This document shows positions 58,501 to 64,000 of a DNA stretch of 64,000 bases, piece after piece (within the stretch, counting starts at the first letter, position 1; each line of letters begins with the position of its first letter). A program made the position numbers and the translations under genes. This stretch comes from Hanleya hanleyi (Eukaryota; Mollusca; Polyplacophora; Lepidopleurida; Hanleyidae). The stretch is from NCBI GenBank assembly GCA_036873755.1, contig JAVTVY010025205.1, positions 1-64,000 of the forward strand, given 5' to 3'. Under the pieces are notes generated by a model. The model was not told where the DNA came from. It saw only the letters and a program-made list of their open reading frames with translations, and searched no databases.

Positions 58501-61500
58501 ACAAATAATATTCTGGTTGCTTCGATATTGATATTTGGACTGTGACATCTAATTTTGCTTATTTGAAGAAAAAAAGTATAAAATTCCACAGGAACTAATC
58601 CAAGCAAATATACGAAAAATTGAGACATCATTATAACGCTGAAGGTGTGTTTCACAGTTGAATTCTAATTCTTCTAATCCTAATTCTGTCCGCATCATAA
58701 CATTCTCCATAATGCAGGTCTGTATATTCCGTACCACCGTACCAGGCCCTGCAGACTGATTAGGGTTGTATATGGTATTACTGGTACTGTCCGTTTAAAA
58801 TATCAGTCAATGAACGGACGGCGTTTTGAGGGCAATACGAACCCTTCGTGGGCCCTCGGTATATTTAGATGAAGACCCAGTTTATGCGGAGAACAAGCTG
58901 GAGGACAAACTCTTTGAAGCTCGAGAGGAAACTACATTGGGGCGTCTGTTAACTCAAATTACTCACGGATACGAACATCTGACTTCAAAGCAACCAGAAG
59001 GAGAAGAAATACACGACACATTGCCTGACTCTTCATTCGTTCCAATATGGGTATGTTCGGAGAGGTAATAAGTTCACGAATGCGCCCGAACTACTTCCGA
59101 TTAAAGTGGCTGATATTCGTTGTGGTGTATAAGATATCTGTCATGGCTTAGATTTGATAGACGAACCATGAATTGGGATGATGCAAACGATCAAGCCCCA
59201 ATGAAAGGCGACCTCGTCTGTGGTAACCAGTCAGGCTGCTGAAATTGTCAGCCAATATAATTCGAATTCAGTCCACATTGGCAGCGAAACGCTATGATGG
59301 CCGATACCTGTCTACTGTATGACATAGGAGAGACAATATGACATAGGATAGACAACCAGTCTAGTCATGGCTCGGCTTTGTCAGACGAACTATGACTAGA
59401 GATGGTGCCAGTATGTTTCTGCTAGTGAAAAAGCGCCCGCTTAAGGGCAAAACTTGTATGATTAGCTGTCAGAAGGAAAGCTAATCACAATATAGAACCC
59501 GACTGTCACGAGTCTGAATCTCTCCAGTAGATCATTAATAATGGGATTACAAACCTTTTAAGATAGGCATGGCGTAGTTGAATATTCCCACGATGCCAGT
59601 TCGGAAGAGACTGCCGAGCTTCAGCTGGACATAGCACAGGGGGATACATATTAACACTGCTAAGGTGTAGTAGGCCACCAGAAATAAACCTGAAATGGAT
59701 GAAAGGTACAAAAGAGGACATGATCTTATCGTTTTGACTATATATTATCAACAGTAAACACGAAAATTTTCGTCTCATAACAGGGTAAACCAAACTTGAG
59801 ATGAGATTCTCGTTCAACTCAATTAAAGTTGACAATTCCCTTGACTTCCAAACCAAAGTTGAGACCCTTACCCAACTGAATTATCAAAGTTGATAATACC
59901 TCTATAACCAACGTTGATACTCTCATTCAACTCAATTATCAAACTTGAAGCTCCTCCTTATCCCAAAGAAACAAAGTCGAGGTTTCATTTACCTATGGTA
60001 CAAAAGTTGACAGTTACCTTTAAGTCTATAACCAAAGTTGAGACTCTCATTCAACTCAAATACTAAACTTGAGAATCCCATTTATCTCAAGAACAAAGGC
60101 CGAGACTCTTAATCAACTCAATTACCAAAGTTGACATTTCCCTTCAAATGTATAACCAGATTTGAGAAACCCGTTCAACTCCATTGCCAAAGCTGGTAAG
60201 TTCCTTAGATATATCGATCACATACAAGAGACATTTACGTGTACATTATATCACGAGTTCAAGAAGTAACACAAAGTTGACAATTTCCGTTACTGATATA
60301 ACCAGACATGACACACTCATTCAACTCAATTACCAAAGCTGACAATTCTAATTAACTCCGTAACCACAGATGAGATTATCGTTCAACTCATTTAATAAAG
60401 TTGGCAATTGCCTTGAAAGCTGTAACCAAAGTTGATACTCTCGTTTAATTCAATTGCCAAATTTGAGAATTCTCGTAAACTCTATAACCAAAGTTGAGAC
60501 CCTAATTCAACTCAATTACCAAACTTGAAAATCCCCTTTATCTCAAGAACCAAAGTAGACTTCCATTTAACACAATGACCGAAGTTGACAATTCCAAGTT
60601 GATCTCCCTTTAATTCTGTAACGAAATTTGAGACTCTCAATCGACTCAGTTATCAAAGTTTATAATTCCCTTTAACTCCATAACCAAAGCCAACACTTTC
60701 ATTCAACTTAATTACCAAAATTCGATAATTCCCTTTATTTCAGCAACGAAAGTCGACACACTCTTTAGCTCAATTACCAACGTTAACATTTCCCTTTACA
60801 ACCATATTTGAGACTCTCATTCGAGTAAATCATCAAAGCTGAGACTCTCCTTTATCTCAAGAACCAAAGTTGAGTCTTTCATTTACATCTATTACCAAAG
60901 TTGACAATTCCCTTTCAGTCTATAACCAAAGTTAAAATTCTCAATCAAATGATTACCAAAGTTAACAAGTCACTCTACCTCCATAATAACTCTATTACCA
61001 AAGTTGACAAGTCCCTTCAAAGACATAACCAAAGTTGAGACTCTCGTTCAACTCAATTACCAAATTTGACAAGTCCCTCCAAAGACATAACCAAAGTTGA
61101 AACTCTCGTTCAACTCAATTACCGAACTTGACAATTCCCACTCAACTCAATTACCAAGTTGATAATTCCTTTATCTCAAGAACCAAACTGGACACCCTCA
61201 TTCATGCTCAATTACCAAAGTTGACATTTCCCTTTGCAACTGAATTGGAGAATCTTATTCAACTAAAATATCAAAGTTAACAATTCCCTTCACCGCTATA
61301 GCCAATGTTTATACTCTCCTTTAAGTCCATAACCAGAAGTGAGATTCTCATTCAACTCAATTATCAAACTTAACAGTCTTCTTTATCACAAGAACAAACG
61401 CTGTGACTCTCAATCAACTCAGTTACAAAAGTTGACGATTCTCTTTAAAGATATAATCAAAGTTGAGACGCTTGTTCAACTCAATTACCAAAGTTAATAA

Positions 61501-63708
61501 TTCCCTAAAACTCAATAACCAAAGTTGACACTCTCTTTCACCTTAATTATAATTAAAAAATTGACAATTTTCTTTAACTCTGTGACCAAAGTCGAAAATT
61601 CCCTCAATCTGATTATAACTAGACCTGAAAATAACGCTGACATCTGACATGTCGCTGGTTTTAGATCTGAATCCAGGGACGGGGTTTTCGTGTTCACAAA
61701 GGCCAAGCTATCGGAAGATCAAGGTCATGTGCATGCATATCATGGAAGCCGCTAGTGTCACCCGTCTGACTTGTAGCGTTCTAAACGTGTGATTTACAGT
61801 GTAGAACCAAAGTTGACTCTATCGTGAACGCTTCAACTCAGTTATCAAGATGACAATCCCCTTTTAACTCTATAACTAAAGTCGAGAATCTTCTTCAACT
61901 CAGTTACCAAAGTTGATAACCTCCTTTATCTTCAAAACCAAAGTCCGGAATCCTCTTCAACTCAAAATACCAAAGTTGTCATTTCCATCGAACTCAATTT
62001 CAACCAACAGGACTGCTATAATCGCTGTTTAGCAGCGAGAGAGAGTAGAGCCTAATAAGTTAGAAGTGGTGTGTCGGCTCCCAGGTGATTGACGAGGTAA
62101 TTAATTGTACGGTTACCTTTTTGTCTGGAATCTATTGCTGGCTCATTACCTGGTAGCGTGCCTCGTTATACGGTTTATGCGTGGGACAGATCGATAACCC
62201 AGAACAGCACGACATATTCCAAGTCATCATGACCTAACCTTAACAGGGCGCTGTACTTGTGCAAAAATAATTTATCGAGCCGATATTGTTTTGTTTTTAA
62301 ATGCCACATTTGTATTTACCAGGGCACTTACGACTGGTTCATTCGGTTGGTTAACTAAATGATATCATATTTCAACTCACGTAAATATTCATGTCATCCG
62401 CAAGGCATTTAATATTGTTTTATGTATTTTTATATCAATATTGATTTGAGAACCAGTGACATGGCATGCCTGATGTACTCGAGGCCTACATCTTCGTGCC
62501 CTGATAAATCCAAACATGATACCGGTATTGAATATTCTGATATATATATATCTCCAATATCGGTACATATCAGAATTATGAAATACCATGTTGGAGCTGC
62601 ATATCGGATTATATGAGCTGGAGCACTTAATTCAGGCTAGCCATGATCACTCATCCACTCCATAGACTTTCTTAAAGTGAACGTAACGCACCTGGGACCT
62701 TAGATTTCTCGGAATCATAAAACCCTTAATAGCCAAAGGCTAGAGAAAAGCCTGGTTTTAGTGAAGATGATGTTTCAGCGGAGTTCAGTATCACATAAAA
62801 TGTAGAGAATTACACAAAGAAGGCTATTCCGACATTAACATTATTGAACACTGTTGACCGCTTCTCTCTTTCAAAATTATAGTTTGTTTATTATATTCGT
62901 CTATATGTATATATGGATCATTTGGGAGTTTATATATGACGAGCGTTAAAATTTTGTGTGGATGCTATGGTGATAGTCTGTGTGTCGGGTTTGAGGAGAT
63001 GTCTTCAGAGGGTTCAATCTCGCTTAGACCATCCATTCAGCATGGGTTGGGTAATATAAGGTACCGAATGACTGGCCAGATATCCATTTGCATCCTTAAT
63101 GATTTAGCCAGTTTAAAGGCCGAAGCATCGGTCTCCGGTCGGCAAGGCGTCCGCCGCGGGTCCATCGATCGATATTTAGAATGGCTAATAGCATTGTACC
63201 GATCTTTTATCGGAGCCCGGTGACTCATCGCTTCTTCCCGCGAATCCAGATTTTCTCGGCATATGCCCTGGAATTCATCCACAATTCGAGCTCTTCAGTG
63301 GTTTGCTAAATAAACCCATACAATATTCGCAATAATAACGAATCCACCAATATTTGCTCTGATAACTTACATTTCGATTGGCATGGAATGGAATGCCCTC
63401 TTCCTCCACCCTCTCTCTTTTGAGTCCCTCCATAAGAATATCATTTATATTTCAATGGCAAGACATTTCGCATTCCCTTGTGGCAACGAATATATATGAT
63501 GGCATACCGCTCTATAATTAGAACAGTTGATATTGAATTGCATAAATATTGAATCACAATTGCATATGAATGAAGGTTTCTCACCCGTGTGTCGATGAAC
63601 GTAGTCCGGTAGGTAGGTAAATCCACTAAAACCAACTGTATACAAAGAAATACAGAAAAACTGAAGTACCGACCATCTCGCGTTCTTCACTACTGTTTCC
63701 GTTGCCAT
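34377..63708 (-). CDS. Divergent SLC6-family transporter-like gene, 14 exons
   Basis: I assembled 14 exons on the minus strand: 63708-63585, 59689-59555, 50380-50239, 48887-48408, 47989-47857, 45270-45085, 44359-44253, 40527-40457, 39862-39750, 39422-39282, 38485-38389, 37034-36955, 36042-35884, 34589-34377. All junctions are GT-AG and all phases agree, giving 2181 bases, about 726 residues and a terminal TGA. Order and motifs match SLC6: TM2 (CIPLCYVQLKLGSLF), TM3 (YALYYV…PYPW), TM4/5 (GK-VYF type join), TM6 (VWIDALQLHIQSLGLWSGVL), TM7, TM8, TM9 (VENLLRGLPQVVRRF), TM10 to TM12. SLC6 proteins are 12-TM Na+/Cl- coupled amine and amino-acid carriers of the plasma membrane. Here the TM1 NxWRFP signature and the TM8 Asp-Ser pair are missing, so ordinary coupled transport is doubtful. 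The start ATG has a good context (GAAATGG), but an upstream exon is possible. Confidence 0.85.
35137..35283 (+). repeat. 21-bp tandem repeat, 7 copies (intron 13)
   Basis: CACCTATAGGGTACTTGAGG(T) is repeated without spacers. A 21-base period keeps a heptapeptide frame open, which is not a gene. Confidence 0.97.
35443..35843. mobile_element. 401-bp MITE with 8-bp target duplication (intron 13)
   Basis: The ends ACAATCTGATTAAAACTCAG and the inverse give arms of about 170 bases. GCCTCAAC lies on both sides (35435-35442 and 35844-35851). It is only 41 bases from exon 13. Confidence 0.92.
35884..36042 (-). CDS. SLC6-like exon 13 (TM12)
   Basis: 53 codons. ALLIYYMLQHVTLTHNMDWV, then TYLGWSIAIAPVLFGIVLGA, fits the Y..YP…LGW…IP pattern. 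Acceptor GTTTTTCCAG, donor GTAGGT. Confidence 0.88.
36955..37034 (-). CDS. SLC6-like exon 12 (TM11 region)
   Basis: 26 codons (KQESLHLPIERACTSLWFGG, then ATLVSG). Phase fits both sides; similarity is weak. Acceptor GTTTTCGTTGCAG, donor GTGAGT. Confidence 0.75.
37440..37595 (-). repeat. Dispersed repeat, inverse copy of 11560-11712
   Basis: Contains ATAGGTCTTTGGATTATGGA and CTTTAATGGACGACG. It lies in intron 11. Confidence 0.65.
38389..38485 (-). CDS. SLC6-like exon 11 (TM10)
   Basis: Encodes CGPHLYALVQDYYDRLLFIP and IMLSMIPFITAY, aligning with GG.Y…LLD.Y…E…YG. Acceptor TGTGTTGCAG, donor GTGAGT. Confidence 0.9.
39282..39422 (-). CDS. SLC6-like exon 10 (TM9)
   Basis: 47 whole codons. VENLLRGLPQVVRRF and CLIALFCFISFLLSLGYASQ match the VEA…D.FP…R and FLLG…T patterns. 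Donor GTGAGT. Confidence 0.92.
39750..39862 (-). CDS. SLC6-like exon 9 (extracellular loop 4 and TM8)
   Basis: Encodes LPSLFGLIPDTFAQLGLSPA then ILVCIYLCFVLFGLLHQ. It aligns with GPGLAFIVYPEA…LFF…LGLDSQ, but the Asp-Ser sodium-site pair is replaced by Leu-His. Joined to exon 8, the loop is about 12 residues shorter than usual. Confidence 0.88.
40457..40527 (-). CDS. SLC6-like exon 8 (TM7)
   Basis: Encodes AWISLLVTYCIIPPIVMTAV and LPF. It follows TM6 directly, as RDALI…S…F in the family. Acceptor CTGTTTCAG, donor GTAAGA. Confidence 0.85.
41065..41204. mobile_element. 140-bp near-perfect palindrome
   Basis: GTTATTCAGGTTTTCCCCCG pairs with its inverse to 41204, with a short loop at about 41128-41140. 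It sits at the edge of the intron 7 minisatellite. Confidence 0.85.
41860..42500. repeat. 92-bp higher-order repeat, ~7 copies
   Basis: Units containing GGTGTTCCCCGGTGGTTGTA and GTGAGTGTAAAGGTCTCACA recur at an exact 92-base spacing, over 95% identical. Confidence 0.92.
42836..43025 (+). mobile_element. tRNA-derived SINE, probable
   Basis: A B-box-like GGTTCGAGCCC lies at 42883-42893, about 45 bases after the start of a tRNA-like head. The body follows with GGCGCTTCTCTCCGGGTACT and TCCTCCACCATTCAAA, resembling SINE bodies with LINE-like tails. It interrupts the minisatellite. Confidence 0.55.
43500..44110. repeat. 155-bp tandem repeat, ~4 copies
   Basis: Units with GTAATTTTTACCGATGGGTA and GATGCATGCGTACCTCGACA are spaced at 155 bases. 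The middle copies are nearly identical. Confidence 0.92.
44253..44359 (-). CDS. SLC6-like exon 7 (TM6)
   Basis: Encodes VWIDALQLHIQSLGLWSGVL and PTLGSHIYHRKAVVN. It aligns with VWxDAxxQIFFSLGxGxG…SYN, the unwound substrate-site helix of the family. The SLG is kept. Donor GTAAGT. Confidence 0.92.
45085..45270 (-). CDS. SLC6-like exon 6 (TM5)
   Basis: 62 whole codons starting IVYFLCPVSLILLCAVFIYG. After exon 5 the join reads GK-IVYF, as in the family (sGKvvYf). Acceptor CTCTTTCAG, donor GTATTT. Confidence 0.88.
45341..46245. mobile_element. ~900-bp element with nested inverted ends
   Basis: The outer arms, about 85 bases, share AATACTGGTCCTAGG and CAGACTCCTACTTG. An inner inverted pair starts CTGTCACACTC with GCGATCA (45487 and 46127). 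Between are many GCGCTCTCAATGCGCTCCCA words and a plus-strand Lys/Arg/Gly-rich start (MPKTKKSAARGK) near 45830. It is in intron 5. Confidence 0.75.
47255..47540. mobile_element. Harbinger-like MITE or fragment
   Basis: The ends share TACACCGGACG(C/T)GG with inverse orientation. The interior minus strand encodes EEELFLLLLVNRRRKE, a pattern I associate with the N-terminus of PIF/Harbinger-type proteins. It is in intron 5. Confidence 0.55.
47857..47989 (-). CDS. SLC6-like exon 5 (TM4)
   Basis: Encodes EEYLQTSPNIGIGGTLLWYH, then VITLSLSWFFLCLLIIRGSS and GK. It aligns with the family pattern ..VL..S..I…G.I.W.L…L…W. Acceptor TCTTGTAG, donor GTATAG. Confidence 0.9.
48408..48887 (-). CDS. SLC6-like exon 4 (cysteine-rich extracellular loop 2)
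   Basis: The acceptor AAATTTCCTTATTTCAG is strong. 159 whole codons are open, with eight cysteines (GHC, EKC, GIC, YEC, QNC, QQC, NQC, YIC) and sequons NGT and NFT. It ends in the family-like YFMSPGQKYF that precedes TM4. A second acceptor (TTGTTTTACAG at 48450) would give a 42-bp version in the same phase without the cysteine-rich part. Confidence 0.75.
49181..49370 (+). repeat. 79-bp tandem repeat, ~2.4 copies (intron 3)
   Basis: TTAGTGGATTAATTTCAAAT starts copies at 49181, 49260 and (changed) 49339. Confidence 0.9.
50239..50380 (-). CDS. SLC6-like exon 3 (TM3)
   Basis: Encodes SAIALLSVSYIRVLVRGVDI, SYALYYVVRS and PYPWTVTEAQNST. This matches the TM3 pattern with W/Y-ALYY and the PWT start of extracellular loop 2. 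NST is a glycosylation sequon. Donor GTGAGA. Confidence 0.9.
50880..52690 (-). repeat. NRF1-motif repeat array, left arm
   Basis: About twelve units of 150-165 bp, inverted relative to the Polinton array. Nine or so have the exact GCGCATGCGC palindrome; others carry single changes (GCGCATGAGC). Confidence 0.85.
53318..54580. promoter_or_regulatory. Cluster of TGACGTCA (CRE-like) palindromes
   Basis: TGACGTCA occurs in pairs near 53319/53334, 53431/53446, 54428/54443 and 54545/54560, and singly near 53729, 54027 and 54139. Function is inferred from motif match only. Confidence 0.5.
53470..54090 (+). repeat. ~310-bp tandem duplication in the foldback centre
   Basis: 53465-53780 and 53782-54090 repeat one another (both TATATGTACAGACACCA, then CACCAACGCCACCA and GTTGACGGGCGTCAACGCCC). 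Only one inverted partner is present to the right. Confidence 0.75.
54943..55242. other. ~300-bp segment present only in the right arm
   Basis: The arms match on both sides (TTGTTCTCTCTTCGGTC and TATATCATGGCGTCAAGG). The left arm lacks this piece: it reads directly across at about 52943. Either an insertion here or a deletion there. Confidence 0.7.
55490..57010 (+). repeat. NRF1-motif repeat array, right arm
   Basis: About ten units in the same orientation as the Polinton array. It is shorter than the left-arm array, because one unit near 55980 has lost its palindrome. Confidence 0.85.
57402..57778. mobile_element. 377-bp MITE with 8-bp target duplication
   Basis: The ends TAGTCCGACACGCAGCCCTA and the inverse, about 60-70 bases each, are flanked by AACATGGG on both sides (57394-57401 and 57779-57786). 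The 8-bp duplication suggests hAT or another 8-bp family. Confidence 0.9.
58700..59554. other. Intron 2, 5' part: no recognised feature
   Basis: A plus-strand 80-codon frame at 58826-59068 has no known domain. I see nothing else. Confidence 0.35.
59555..59689 (-). CDS. SLC6-like exon 2 (TM2)
   Basis: Encodes LFLVAYYTLAVLICIPLCYV, then QLKLGSLFRTGIVGIF and PILK. It aligns with the family's TM2 pattern (GIPL…E…G). Acceptor TTTCAG, donor GTTTGT (weak). Confidence 0.85.
59857..62010. repeat. Diverged ~33/67-bp tandem array in intron 1
   Basis: More than 50 occurrences of ACCAAAGTTGA-like words, alternating with CAACTCAATTACC and CTCTATAACC, fill about 2.1 kb. A unique island lies at about 61615-61800. 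No coding frame. Confidence 0.85.
63585..63708 (-). CDS. SLC6-like exon 1 (TM1)
   Basis: Encodes MATETVVKNARWSVL and TM1 (FFCISLYTVGFSGFTYLPDY). The usual GNxWRFP is replaced by SGFTYLP. It ends one base into a Gly codon with donor GTGAGA. An upstream acceptor (CTAACATTCAG) would allow an additional 5' exon. Confidence 0.8.
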
Positions 63709-64000
63709 TTCTATTTGCGGACTCTGAATGTTAGAATACACCTTAATGATCCAAGACCCTACCTCCAATCTGCTGCAGCTATACCGATGACTACACTCTA
63801 TTCTATAGAACGCATGCCTTCGGTCAGCGTCGTTATGCTGGTTGTCTCGGCATTGTCGGAGCATGCGCCGTATACATCCTGATCCTTGTATCTTATTACG
63901 TGGGATGGAATCGATGACTGTCAAGCGCCAATACTGACTCACACGTGGTTTACGATTGGGCCACGCAGATTACCGTTGCAATATCTTTGAAGTTCTGGTC

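Overview
The window is animal nuclear DNA, most likely from a marine invertebrate. It has spliced genes with GT-AG introns, long introns, and many old and young transposable elements, and no prokaryotic gene layout. The tandem-repeat arrays at 14-17.6 kb recall the Helitron-derived 'pearl' elements described in bivalves, but the species cannot be fixed from the sequence alone.

Layout. (1) 1-7,626: right part of a Polinton/Maverick (adintovirus-like) element. It carries a plus-strand packaging and capsid cassette: ATPase, a small glycine-rich protein, a proline-rich conserved protein, minor capsid protein, a basic protein, major capsid protein and adenain-type protease. The last two are broken by stops or a frameshift. 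A CG tract and a ~150-bp repeat array with NRF1-like palindromes follow. (2) 7,627-11,700: remains of non-LTR and LTR retroelements, including a CR1-like ORF with a 2A motif. (3) 12,725-12,953 (-): signal-peptide exon of an ENPP-type phosphodiesterase gene. (4) 14.0-17.6 kb and 19.8-20.5 kb: tandem-repeat elements. (5) 22.2-28.6 kb (-): a decayed DIRS-type tyrosine-recombinase retrotransposon (gag, RT-RNase H, recombinase). (6) 28.6-34.3 kb: mostly unrecognised DNA with MITEs and palindromes. (7) 34,377-63,708 (-): a 14-exon, phase-consistent gene for a very divergent SLC6-family membrane protein of about 726 residues. I assembled it by hand from splice sites and family similarity. Its introns hold a 6.8-kb foldback element, several MITEs with target-site duplications, a SINE and large minisatellite blocks.

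Main points. The SLC6-like gene lacks the usual TM1 and TM8 ion-site motifs and carries a cysteine-rich second extracellular loop of about 160 extra residues. The 6.8-kb foldback in its intron 2 has a 6-bp target-site duplication, starts AGTAGT, and shares the NRF1-motif repeat unit with the Polinton at the left edge of the window. I therefore propose it is a giant non-autonomous Polinton derivative that carries dense arrays of NRF1-like and CRE-like palindromes. The Polinton itself appears to have inserted into the CR1-like LINE at 7,626/7,627.
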